From Novosphingopyxis sp042090735 (GTDB taxonomy: Bacteria; Pseudomonadota; Alphaproteobacteria; Sphingomonadales; Sphingomonadaceae): DNA of 16,770 nucleotides. Shown here one piece after another: positions 5,256-13,171 of this stretch (position 1 is the first letter of the stretch; the number at the start of each line of letters is the position of its first letter). The stretch is from contig JBELIU010000036.1 in the NCBI GenBank assembly GCA_042090735.1, positions 1 through 16,770 of the forward strand. Direction: 5' to 3'. The notes beneath the pieces are model-generated. The model was not told where the DNA came from. It made no database searches and saw only the letters and a program-made list of their open reading frames with translations. The position numbers were made by a program, and so were the translations under genes.

Positions 5256-6815
5256 CTATTCCCACTCGATCGTGCCCGGCGGCTTCGACGTATAGTCGTA
5301 GACCACGCGGTTTATCCCCTTTACCTCGTTCACGATGCGGGTGGAAACGCTGCTGAGGAAGGCGCTGTCAAACGGATAGACGTCCGCGGTCATGCCGTCG
5401 GTGCTGGTGACGGCGCGCAGCGCGCAGACATTGTCATAGGTGCGCCCGTCGCCCATCACGCCGACCGTTTTCACCGGCAGCAGCACGGCAAACGCCTGCC
5501 AGATCGCATCGTAAAGACCGGCCTTGCGGATTTCCTCAAGATAGATCGCGTCCGCCTTGCGCAGGATATCGCAACGCTCCTTGGTCACCTCACCGGGAAT
5601 ACGGATGGCAAGGCCGGGGCCGGGGAACGGATGGCGTCCTACGAAGGCATCCGGCAGGCCAAGCTCACGGCCAAGATCGCGCACCTCGTCCTTGAACAGT
5701 TCCCGCAGCGGCTCGACCAGCTTCATGTTCATCCGCTCGGGCAGGCCGCCCACATTGTGGTGGCTCTTGATCGTCACCGAAGGACCGCCGGTGAAGGACA
5801 CCGATTCGATCACGTCCGGATAGAGCGTGCCCTGTGCCAGGAAATCCGCGCCGCCGATCTTCTTGGCTTCCGCCTCGAACACGTCGATGAAGGTCTTGCC
5901 GATGAACTTGCGCTTCTTCTCCGGATCGGTCTCCCCCGCGAGCCCTTCCAGGAACATCGCTTCGGCGTCGACGACGACGAGCGGGATGTTGTAGCTGTCG
6001 CGGAACAGCGTCTCGACCCGTTCGCGTTCCTGCGATCGCAGCAGGCCATGGTCCACGAAAACGCAGGTCAGCTGCTCGCCGATCGCCTCGTGGATCAGCA
6101 CCGCGGCCACGGCGCTGTCTACGCCGCCGGAAAGGCCGCAGATCACCCGGCCCTCGCCCACCTGGGCGCGGATCTCGGCGATCTTGGTGTCGCGGAACTC
6201 GGCCATCGTCCAGTCGCCCGAACAGCCGCAGACATGGCGCACGAAATTGGCGATCAGCTTCGCACCATCGGGCGTATGCACCACTTCCGGATGGAACTGC
6301 GTGCCGTAATAGCGCCGCTCGTCATCCGCGATCAGTGCGAAAGGCGCGCCTGCCGTGGTGGCGACGATGCGGAAGCCGGGCGCGAATTCGGTCACCTTGT
6401 CGCCATGGCTCATCCAGACCTGGTGACGCTCGCCGACCTCCCACAGTCCTTCGAAAAGCACGCAGGGCTCGGACACGGTGATGAAGGCACGTCCGAACTC
6501 GCCGCTATCGCCGGGCTCCACGCGTCCGCCGAGCTGATCGCTCATCACCTGCTGGCCGTAACAGATGCCCAGGATCGGCAAACCGCTGTCGAACAGCACC
6601 TGCGGCGCGCGCGGGCTGCCGTCGGCGGGCACCGAGGCCGGGCTGCCGGACAGGATGATGCCAGACGGCTTCATGCGTTCGAAAGCTTCTTCGGCGGCGC
6701 TGAACGGGGCGATTTCGGAATAGACCCCGGCCTCGCGCACGCGGCGCGCAATCAGTTGGGTCACCTGGCTGCCAAAATCGACGATGAGGATGGATTCGGT
6801 CTGGGAAGCGGTCAT
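5256..6815 (-). CDS. guaA: GMP synthase (glutamine-hydrolysing)
   Basis: It converts XMP, ATP and glutamine to GMP, the last step of guanine nucleotide synthesis. The 519-aa product has the N-terminal class I glutamine amidotransferase domain (about 8-200) with nucleophile Cys85 in GICYGQQ and the partners His175 and Glu177 in FHPEV. The ATP pyrophosphatase domain follows, with the PP-loop LSGGVDS at 228-234, and then the GuaA C-terminal dimerisation domain ending in the typical PPGTIEWE. The start is the ATG at 6815; the frame runs open to 6899, but the extra 28 residues precede the point where the amidotransferase fold normally begins. No strong Shine-Dalgarno is visible. It heads a leftward group with two orphan small genes and two endonuclease III-type genes, and is divergent from the heme oxygenase gene. 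Confidence 0.98.
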   Translation of the reverse strand: MTASQTESILIVDFGSQVTQLIARRVREAGVYSEIAPFSAAEEAFERMKPSGIILSGSPASVPADGSPRAPQVLFDSGLPILGICYGQQVMSDQLGGRVEPGDSGEFGRAFITVSEPCVLFEGLWEVGERHQVWMSHGDKVTEFAPGFRIVATTAGAPFALIADDERRYYGTQFHPEVVHTPDGAKLIANFVRHVCGCSGDWTMAEFRDTKIAEIRAQVGEGRVICGLSGGVDSAVAAVLIHEAIGEQLTCVFVDHGLLRSQERERVETLFRDSYNIPLVVVDAEAMFLEGLAGETDPEKKRKFIGKTFIDVFEAEAKKIGGADFLAQGTLYPDVIESVSFTGGPSVTIKSHHNVGGLPERMNMKLVEPLRELFKDEVRDLGRELGLPDAFVGRHPFPGPGLAIRIPGEVTKERCDILRKADAIYLEEIRKAGLYDAIWQAFAVLLPVKTVGVMGDGRTYDNVCALRAVTSTDGMTADVYPFDSAFLSSVSTRIVNEVKGINRVVYDYTSKPPGTIEWE

Positions 6816-6925
6816 GGCAGCGCGGAATATGGTGCTTGCCCGCGTTAGTCCAGTCGCTCGCGGCGTCCCAGGATCAGCATGCGACTTATCATAGAGCAAT
6901 TGTTTCGGATGCGGCTAGTTCATAG
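6816..6925. promoter_or_regulatory. Divergent promoter region between guaA and the heme oxygenase gene
   Basis: These 110 nt must hold the promoters of two divergent units. The heptamer TATCATA (6887-6893) gives TATCAT on the plus strand and TATGAT on the minus strand, each one mismatch from a -10 TATAAT. I could not find a good -35 hexamer at 16-18 nt on either side, so the assignment is tentative. No hairpin or obvious operator stands out. Confidence 0.35.
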
Positions 6926-7474
6926 ATGGGACCGATGCGTTTTGACCTCCGCCGCGAGACGGCTCCTCTCCATGAACAAGTCGATGCCGCTTTCGGTGCC
7001 CTCGATCTGGAGCAGCGGGCCGACTATCGCCAGTTCATCCAGGCCCACCGCCTCGCCGCGCGGGCAGCGGAGCGGTGGATCGACGGCGCGCAGGATGTGC
7101 CGGAAACCCGTCTTTCCCGGCTTCTGGAGCAGGATGCCGATGCCCTTGATCTTCCCGAGGACGATTGGCAACCCGATGCTCTGACGGGCGATCAGCACCC
7201 GCTCGGCATCGCCTATGTTCTTTTGGGATCGCGCCTCGGCAACCGCCTGTTGCAACGCGGAGAATATTGGGCAAAACACGCGCAGCATGGATCGCGTTCT
7301 GATCATTACCTGTCCGACCGTACGCATGAGCAGAGCTGGCGTGCACTCGTCGACCATTTGGGCAAGCTCGATCCGGACGAAAGCGAGCGCGCGGCCATCA
7401 TGACCAGTGCCGCCGCGACCTTTGCCGCCTTCCAAGAGGCGCTTCACCACAGCCTGGAAACCCTGCCGGAATGA
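6926..7474 (+). CDS. bphO: Biliverdin-producing heme oxygenase (bacteriophytochrome-associated)
   Basis: Heme oxygenase opens heme to biliverdin, Fe2+ and CO; here the biliverdin would serve as chromophore for the phytochrome encoded next. The protein (182 aa, all-helical, soluble) has the proximal heme ligand His16 in RETAPLHEQVD and the distal-helix pattern AYVLLGSRLGNRLL at 96-109 with Gly101 and Gly105. Length is typical of short bacterial enzymes. Its stop overlaps the phytochrome start by 4 nt (ATGA), a strong sign of coupled production of chromophore and apoprotein. Two starts are possible: the ATG at 6926 and an in-frame ATG at 6935; neither has a clear Shine-Dalgarno. There are no iron-uptake genes nearby, which favours the photoreceptor role over iron acquisition. 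Confidence 0.93.
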   Translation: MGPMRFDLRRETAPLHEQVDAAFGALDLEQRADYRQFIQAHRLAARAAERWIDGAQDVPETRLSRLLEQDADALDLPEDDWQPDALTGDQHPLGIAYVLLGSRLGNRLLQRGEYWAKHAQHGSRSDHYLSDRTHEQSWRALVDHLGKLDPDESERAAIMTSAAATFAAFQEALHHSLETLPE

Positions 7475-10032
7475 CCATCGACCGCCGCCATGAACAGGTC
7501 GACCTTACCAATTGCGATCGCGAACCCATTCATATTCCGGGCCGCGTGCAAAGCTTTGGCTGCCTCATCGCGGTCGGGCGGCAATGGATGGTGCGCTACG
7601 CATCTGAAAATTGCGCAGATATGCTGGGCATTTCCGCCGATGAGATGATCGGCAATCCGGTCACGCAAATCCTGAGCGAGAGCGCGGTGCACGACATCCG
7701 CTCGCGCCTGCAATCGCTCTCCCTGTCCGATATGGTGGAGCGCGTGTTCCGGCTGGATCTGTTCGACGACGGCCGCCTTTTCGACGCCGCTCTGCATCAA
7801 TCCGGCGATCATTTTGTGATGGAGTTCGAACCGGCCGGTACGGAAGGGCGCGATTTCCAAAGCTATGTACGTCCCATGATCGCGCGCGTGCGCACGCATG
7901 ACGATCTGGAAGGCATCTGCCAGGAAGGCGCCCGCCAGCTTCGTGCGCTGACCGGTTTCGACCGGGTGATGGTCTATCGCTTCGGCGAAGACGGCAGCGG
8001 GCAGGTTTTCGCGGAGAGCGTCAAAAGCAACATGGAGGGGTTCCTGTCGCTGCGCTTCCCGGCCAGCGATATCCCGAAGCAGGCGCGCGAATTGTATCAG
8101 CGCAATCTGCTGCGCATCATTGCCGATGTCGATGATCCCACCGTCGCGATCCGGACCGATGATCCGGAGAAAGAACCGCTCGATTTATCGATGAGCACGC
8201 TGCGCGCGGTGTCACCGATCCACATCGAATATCTGAAGAATATGGAAGTCGGCGCGTCCATGTCGGTTTCCATCATGAAGCGGGGCAAATTGTGGGGGCT
8301 GTTCGCCTGCCACCATGCCGGCCCGCACATTCTGTCCTATTCGGTCCGCACCGCCGCCGAGTTGTTCGGCGAGCTGTTCGCGTTCGTGCTCGACCAGCGC
8401 GAGGCCGATTTGCTGCGCGACGAAATGATCCGCGCGGACGCCATGCGCGACAAGTTGATGCCGCATCTGGCAGACGGAGACGATCTGGCGTCGCAGCTCG
8501 ATATCATCATCGACAATATGGCCGATATCGTGCCGCATGACGGCGCGGTGGGTTGGATCAACAAGCGCTTCCACGCGCGCGGCACGACGCCGAGCGAGGA
8601 GCAGTTCCAGACGCTGCTGCCCTTGCTCGAAGAGAAGTCGCAGATGCGCGTCTACGCCACCAAGTCGATCGCGGCCGAGCATGAACCGGCGGCGGAATAT
8701 GCGGACGAGGCCGCGGGCCTTCTATCGATCCCGCTGTCCCGCACACCGCGCGATTTCGTTGTGCTGTTCCGCAAGGAAGTGGCCAAGCAGGTCAGCTGGG
8801 CCGGCAACCCGGAAAAGGCCGTGCAGCCGGGCCGCTACGGCGATCGTCTGTCTCCGCGCAAGAGCTTCGAGGCTTGGACCGAGGAGGTCCGCGGCGAATC
8901 GCGATCGTGGAGCGATGCCCAGCTGCGCGCCGCTGAGGCGTTTCGGATGACGCTAGTGGAGATCGTCCTCCGTATCGCGGATCGCAATGCACAGGAGCGC
9001 GCGCGCAACAGCGAGAAGCAGGAACTGTTGATCGCAGAGCTCAACCACCGCGTACGCAATATCCTGAACCTCATTCGCGGCCTCGTGCAGCAGAGCAATA
9101 CCGGTTCCGGCAGCGTGGAGGATTTCGCCGAGGTCGTCGGCAGCCGTATTCACGCGCTCGCCCGCGCGCATGACCAGATCACGCGCCAGCACTGGGCTCC
9201 AGCCTCGCTGAAGGAGCTGATCGGTAACGAGTGCCAGGCCTATGCCGAAAATTGCGGGGACCGGATCAGGGTCCACGGCCCGGACGCCTATCTGAAGCCC
9301 GAAGCGTTCACCGCCATTGCCTTGGTGATTCACGAGCTGCTGACCAACTCCGTCAAATATGGCGCGATTTCGGACAGCAGCGGCACGATCACCATTGATA
9401 TCCGCGAACGGCCCGACCATTCGCTCGACCTGCATTGGCGCGAAAGCGGGGGCCCACCGGTCAAGGCGCCCACCCGCCGCGGTTTCGGATCGACGATCAT
9501 CGAACGCTCGATCCCCTATGAGCTGGGTGGAGAGGCAGAGATTCGGTTCGAACTGACCGGCGTGGTCGCCGAATATGTGGTGCCCGGATCGTGCATCCAG
9601 CGGATCGAGCATGACGCGGACGATGAGGCGGAAAAGCCTGTCCAGCCGGCGCAAAAGGAAGAGCTTCGCGACCTGGGCCGTGCCCTGATCGTGGAGGACA
9701 ATCTGATTATCGCGCTGGATGCGGAAGAGATGCTGAAGGCGCTCGGCGCGAGCGACATCGAGGTTGTCGGCGGCGTCGGCGAGGCCTTGCGGCGCATGGA
9801 AGGAGCGGCGGTCGACATTGCCCTGCTCGATATCAATCTGGGCAATGAAAACAGCGCGCCGATCGCGGAACGCCTGACTGAGCTGGGCACGCCATTCATT
9901 TTTACCACCGGCTACGGTGAAAACAGCACCATCCTGGAGAAATTTCCGGGCACGCCGATCGTCGCCAAACCCTATCGGCGCGAGGATGTGGAACGCGCGC
10001 TCGGCGAGCTACGCAGCCGAGAGGCGGACTAG
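7471..10032 (+). CDS. bphP: Bacteriophytochrome hybrid HWE histidine kinase with C-terminal receiver
   Basis: Red/far-red light sensor kinase of 853 aa. In order: PAS (about 15-125) with the biliverdin-binding Cys15 in TNCDREPIHIPG; GAF (about 140-310) with PASDIP at 197-202 (Asp200), Tyr209, SPIHIEY (His251, Tyr254) and CHH (His281); PHY (about 325-505) with the tongue motif PRKSF at 462-466; HWE kinase domain with phospho-acceptor His526 in ELNHRVRN, N-box HELLTNSVKYGA at 621-632, HWRE at 655-658 and RGFG at 670-673; then a receiver domain (about 735-850) with acidic pair Glu742/Asp743, phospho-acceptor Asp787, FTTGYG at 811-816 and Lys833. Every key residue is present, so it should be photoactive and catalytically competent. 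The kinase and receiver could pass phosphate within one chain or to another protein. The start overlaps the heme oxygenase stop. The symbol reflects family use. Confidence 0.96.
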   Translation: MTIDRRHEQVDLTNCDREPIHIPGRVQSFGCLIAVGRQWMVRYASENCADMLGISADEMIGNPVTQILSESAVHDIRSRLQSLSLSDMVERVFRLDLFDDGRLFDAALHQSGDHFVMEFEPAGTEGRDFQSYVRPMIARVRTHDDLEGICQEGARQLRALTGFDRVMVYRFGEDGSGQVFAESVKSNMEGFLSLRFPASDIPKQARELYQRNLLRIIADVDDPTVAIRTDDPEKEPLDLSMSTLRAVSPIHIEYLKNMEVGASMSVSIMKRGKLWGLFACHHAGPHILSYSVRTAAELFGELFAFVLDQREADLLRDEMIRADAMRDKLMPHLADGDDLASQLDIIIDNMADIVPHDGAVGWINKRFHARGTTPSEEQFQTLLPLLEEKSQMRVYATKSIAAEHEPAAEYADEAAGLLSIPLSRTPRDFVVLFRKEVAKQVSWAGNPEKAVQPGRYGDRLSPRKSFEAWTEEVRGESRSWSDAQLRAAEAFRMTLVEIVLRIADRNAQERARNSEKQELLIAELNHRVRNILNLIRGLVQQSNTGSGSVEDFAEVVGSRIHALARAHDQITRQHWAPASLKELIGNECQAYAENCGDRIRVHGPDAYLKPEAFTAIALVIHELLTNSVKYGAISDSSGTITIDIRERPDHSLDLHWRESGGPPVKAPTRRGFGSTIIERSIPYELGGEAEIRFELTGVVAEYVVPGSCIQRIEHDADDEAEKPVQPAQKEELRDLGRALIVEDNLIIALDAEEMLKALGASDIEVVGGVGEALRRMEGAAVDIALLDINLGNENSAPIAERLTELGTPFIFTTGYGENSTILEKFPGTPIVAKPYRREDVERALGELRSREAD

Positions 10033-10039
10033 GGCCTAG
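10029..10039. repeat. Palindrome containing both convergent stop codons
   Basis: CTAGGGCCTAG is a perfect 5+1+5 palindrome. The phytochrome stop TAG (10030-10032) and the acyl-CoA ligase stop (CTA at 10036-10038) lie in its two arms, 3 nt apart. There is no T-tract. The space between the two genes is too small for an ordinary intrinsic terminator. Confidence 0.5.
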
Positions 10040-11625
10040 CCTCCCGGGTCGGCGGCCATAGCGCGCAGCTGTGTCTTCAGGATCTTTCCGATATGGCTGC
10101 GAGGCAGATCGTCGATCACATGGACGTGCGCCAGCCGCTGCGTCTTGCCGAGCCCCGCATTGACGGCCTCGCGCACTGCCGCGCCGGACATATGGCTGCC
10201 CGGTGCGAGCGTCACGAACCCGACGGGCGTCTCGCCCCATTGCTCGGACGGCATGCCCACCACCGCTGCATCCGCGACATCGTCCAAGGCCATCAGCGCG
10301 TCTTCCAGATCGGCGGGATAGACGTTGAAGCCGCCGGAGATGATCATGTCCTTCGCACGGCCCACGATCTGGACGAACCCGTCCTCATCGATCACGCCGA
10401 TATCGCCCGTGCGCAGCCAAAGCTCCCCGTCTTCATCACGCCATTCCATTTCGCTGGTGGCATCCGGGCGGTTGCGATAGCCGCTCATCATGGTGGGCGA
10501 GCGCCCCACCATCTCGCCTTTTTCGCCTGCTGGAAGGCGGTTGCCCGCCTCATCTATCACGATCAGCTGATGATTGGGTAGCGGCTGACCGACGGTGTGC
10601 AGCTTGTCCGGAAATTTATGCGCATGCAGCATGCACACCACGCCGCCTTCGGTGAGGCCGTAAATCTCGGTCAGTCCGCCCGGCATCCGGCGCAGAACCT
10701 CTGCCTTCAATTCCTTGGAAAAAGGCGCGCTGGTGCAGAATTTATACTGCAGCGATGACAGATCGTGATCGTCGAAACCGGGCTGCGCCATCAGCCGCTG
10801 ATATTGCACGGGCACCAGCATCGTATGCGTAACGTGCTCGGCCTGCGCGATCTGGCCCCAACGCGCGGCATCGAACTTGCCCATGATATAGGCGCATCCG
10901 CCCCAAAGCATCGTCGGCAGAAACACCGCCAGCGTGGTGTTGGAATAAAGCGGCGTCGAACACAGGGTGCGGCTTTCCGGTCCGTAAATCGACTTGAAGC
11001 CGCCCGCCGCCTGCCGCCAGCGCATCAGATGCGCATGGACGATACCTTTCGGCGCGCCGGTCGTGCCGCTGGAATAGATGATGTTGAATGGATCGCCGAC
11101 ATGAGGCGAAACGGGCTCGGCAATCGCGCCCTCCTCCGCCATCCAGTCGGCCCGCGCGGGCGCATCGTCGCCGCCGCCGTCCAGCATGACGATATTAAGC
11201 TCCGGCAGATCGACGCCGCTTTCGCGTAGTTCCGACCATTTCGCGCCATCGACGAACAGATGCGCCGCGCCGCTATCCGCCAGCATGGCCGCGAGTTGCG
11301 ATGGCGTTGCCGAGGTGGTGAGCGGAGCCGCGCAGCCGCCCGCCCGGATCGCCGCTAGGTAGACGAGCGCATAATCCACGCCGCTGTTGCCTAGGATCGC
11401 CACCGCCTGCCCGCGCACCAGACCATCGCGCTGCAAGGCCGCCGCGATCCGTTCGACAAGTGCCCAACCCTCACCCCAGCTGAGGCGCTTGCCTTCATCG
11501 ATCAGCATGTCGCTATCGGGGTTCGCCGCCGCCCAGTCGGCCAGGACAGCCGGCCAGGAACCGAATTCGGCATCGAGCTGCCGCGCGATAGTAGCGGGGA
11601 TTACGGGTTGGCTTGCTTCGGTCAT
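10036..11625 (-). CDS. AMP-forming acyl-CoA synthetase/ligase (class I adenylate-forming)
   Basis: It activates a carboxylic acid as acyl-AMP and then as the CoA thioester. The 529-aa protein shows the complete ANL-superfamily set: P-loop YSSGTTGAPKG at 184-194, IYGLTEGG at 321-328, TGDIG at 406-410, the hinge GRAKDMIISGGFNVYP at 422-437, and the C-terminal catalytic Lys514 in RSHIGKILK. There is no signal or membrane segment, so it is cytosolic. The substrate (fatty, aromatic or other acid) cannot be read from the motifs. It lies 7 nt downstream of the secreted M20 peptidase gene and is likely co-transcribed; one possibility is that the peptidase releases an acid that this enzyme activates, but that is conjecture. 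It is convergent with the phytochrome gene, with stops only 3 nt apart. Confidence 0.93.
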   Translation of the reverse strand: MTEASQPVIPATIARQLDAEFGSWPAVLADWAAANPDSDMLIDEGKRLSWGEGWALVERIAAALQRDGLVRGQAVAILGNSGVDYALVYLAAIRAGGCAAPLTTSATPSQLAAMLADSGAAHLFVDGAKWSELRESGVDLPELNIVMLDGGGDDAPARADWMAEEGAIAEPVSPHVGDPFNIIYSSGTTGAPKGIVHAHLMRWRQAAGGFKSIYGPESRTLCSTPLYSNTTLAVFLPTMLWGGCAYIMGKFDAARWGQIAQAEHVTHTMLVPVQYQRLMAQPGFDDHDLSSLQYKFCTSAPFSKELKAEVLRRMPGGLTEIYGLTEGGVVCMLHAHKFPDKLHTVGQPLPNHQLIVIDEAGNRLPAGEKGEMVGRSPTMMSGYRNRPDATSEMEWRDEDGELWLRTGDIGVIDEDGFVQIVGRAKDMIISGGFNVYPADLEDALMALDDVADAAVVGMPSEQWGETPVGFVTLAPGSHMSGAAVREAVNAGLGKTQRLAHVHVIDDLPRSHIGKILKTQLRAMAADPGG

Positions 11626-11632
11626 CGTCTGC

Positions 11633-13066
11633 TTACCCGGCCAGGTCCTTGACCAGATCGTAGAGATAATCGCGCGCGGTATAGAGCGCTTTCACCTCCA
11701 CCCGCTCGTTCAGCCCGTGCACGCCATTGCCGTCCGGATCGCCCCAGACGCTGGGCACGCCATAGGTCGGGATACCGACCGCCGACATGTAGAGCCCGTC
11801 GGTCGCGCCGGTCGACATGCTGGGCAGCACCGGTACGCCGGGGAAATATTTCGCCGCGAGCGTCTCCATCGGTCCGATCAGCGCCGGATCGAGCGGCGGC
11901 GATTTGGCGAGCGGCTTGTCCTCGCGCGCCAGCGTGATGGTGATGTTCGGATCATTCACCAGCGCTGCCAGCTGCTGCTCCACCTCTTCCGGCGTGTGGC
12001 CGGGGAAGATGCGGCAATTGACGTTCGCCTCGACATGCTGCGGCAGTGCGTTCACCGCATGGCCGCCCTCGATCATCGTCGCGACGCAGGTTGTGCGCAG
12101 CATGGAGTGCAGCGCCTTGTCCTTGTTGACGATTGCCATGGCGTCCGCATCATTCAGGTCGTTTACCAGCGCGCTCATAGCCGCGCCCGTCTCGTCCTTC
12201 CGCATGGCGGCGCTCTTCTGGAAGAAGGCCCTGGTGGTATCGTTGAACTCCGCCGGAAAATCATAGGCGCCGATCCGCTGCAGCGCGCCCGCCATCTCGT
12301 AGATCGCGTTCTTGGGCACCGGCTGCGAGCTGTGGCCGCCCGGATTGGTCGCGCTTAGCTTGTAATCCTGATAGATCTTCTCGCCGACCTGGATGGTCTG
12401 CACGATCAGATTGCCCTTGCCGTCGGTCCGCCCGCCCCCGCCTTCGTTCAGCGCGAATGCCGCATCGATCAGATCGCGCTTGTTGTTGGCAAGATATTGC
12501 GCGCCGTTGAACGCGGTGTCGGTCTCCTCCCCGCAGGTAAGCGCCAACTTGACGGTGCGCGCCGGCTTGTAGCCCGCCTCGGCAAAGCGCACGAGCGTGT
12601 CGGCCCAGATCGCGGACATCGCCTTGTCGTCCACCGCGCCGCGCGCATAATAATAGCCGTTCTCTTCGACCAGCTTGAACGGGTCGCGCTCCCAGTCCGA
12701 ACGCTTCGCCTCCACCACGTCGATATGGCCGAGCAGCAACATCGGCTCTTCGCTGCTGGAGGTGCCGGGATAGACCGCAACCACTCCGCCGTCCTTGGGA
12801 TGTTCGGGCACCGAGAAGACGGTGACATTCTGCGGCGCCATGCCCGCAGCGATCAGCCGATCCGCGATCTGCTGGGCGGCCTGCGTGCAGCTACCGCTGG
12901 ACTGCGTAGTGTTGGTCTCGATCAGCTCTTTGTAGAGTCCGAAGAACTGCTTCTGATCCCCGGTCAGCGGGCCCATCTGCCCCGTCGCTACCTGCGCCGA
13001 AACCGGCGCGGCGCTGGTCATGATGGCGGCGATAGCGGAGGCGGTGATGAGCAAAGCGGATTTCAT
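11633..13066 (-). CDS. Secreted M20-family metallopeptidase
   Basis: Zinc-dependent exopeptidase/amidohydrolase of the M20/M25/M40 group, exported to the periplasm. From the ATG at 13066 (477 aa) it has a Sec signal peptide with a hydrophobic core and an Ala-x-Ala-like end at PVSA (about 21-24). Metal and catalytic residues are in order: His104 and Asp106 in GHIDVVE, Asp136/Asp137 in ARGAVDDK, Glu170/Glu171 in CGEETD, Glu198 in NEGGGG, and His450 in GVHGLNER. The dimerisation-domain motif GGHSSQP (about 223-229) is present. A GTG at 13105 would extend it by 13 residues, but the ATG has AAGGAG 9 nt upstream and gives a clean signal peptide. The substrate is unknown; dipeptides or N-acyl amino acids are typical for the family. 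It precedes the acyl-CoA ligase by 7 nt and is divergent from gyrB. Confidence 0.93.
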   Translation of the reverse strand: MKSALLITASAIAAIMTSAAPVSAQVATGQMGPLTGDQKQFFGLYKELIETNTTQSSGSCTQAAQQIADRLIAAGMAPQNVTVFSVPEHPKDGGVVAVYPGTSSSEEPMLLLGHIDVVEAKRSDWERDPFKLVEENGYYYARGAVDDKAMSAIWADTLVRFAEAGYKPARTVKLALTCGEETDTAFNGAQYLANNKRDLIDAAFALNEGGGGRTDGKGNLIVQTIQVGEKIYQDYKLSATNPGGHSSQPVPKNAIYEMAGALQRIGAYDFPAEFNDTTRAFFQKSAAMRKDETGAAMSALVNDLNDADAMAIVNKDKALHSMLRTTCVATMIEGGHAVNALPQHVEANVNCRIFPGHTPEEVEQQLAALVNDPNITITLAREDKPLAKSPPLDPALIGPMETLAAKYFPGVPVLPSMSTGATDGLYMSAVGIPTYGVPSVWGDPDGNGVHGLNERVEVKALYTARDYLYDLVKDLAG

Positions 13067-13075
13067 GGATCGAGA

Positions 13076-13081
13076 CTCCTT
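13076..13081 (-). promoter_or_regulatory. Ribosome binding site of the M20 peptidase gene
   Basis: AAGGAG on the minus strand is placed 9 nt before the ATG at 13066. It selects this start over the in-frame GTG at 13105. Confidence 0.65.
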
Positions 13082-13119
13082 GGATAGCCGCAAGGATTGG
13101 AGCACCGATTAGCTGTGGA

Positions 13120-13141
13120 TGGAAGGGGGGTTCGCCTTCCA
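13120..13141. repeat. Inverted repeat in the gyrB / M20 divergent region
   Basis: TGGAAGG (13120-13126) and CCTTCCA (13135-13141) form a 7-bp stem with an 8-nt loop in the 105-nt region between the divergent M20 and gyrB starts. It lies about 31 nt upstream of the gyrB ATG. It could be a protein-binding site or an RNA hairpin in a leader; there is no T-tract after it. Confidence 0.4.
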
Positions 13142-13171
13142 AAGCGGTGAATTTCCGCCTATATCCATCTC

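Noticed and set aside
5229..6848. A 539-codon open frame opposite guaA
   Set aside because: Antisense shadow of guaA with no recognisable motif; the guaA catalytic motifs lie on the other strand.
6816..6899. A 28-residue N-terminal extension of GuaA
   Set aside because: The amidotransferase domain begins right after the ATG at 6815, and the extension would occupy most of the divergent promoter region.
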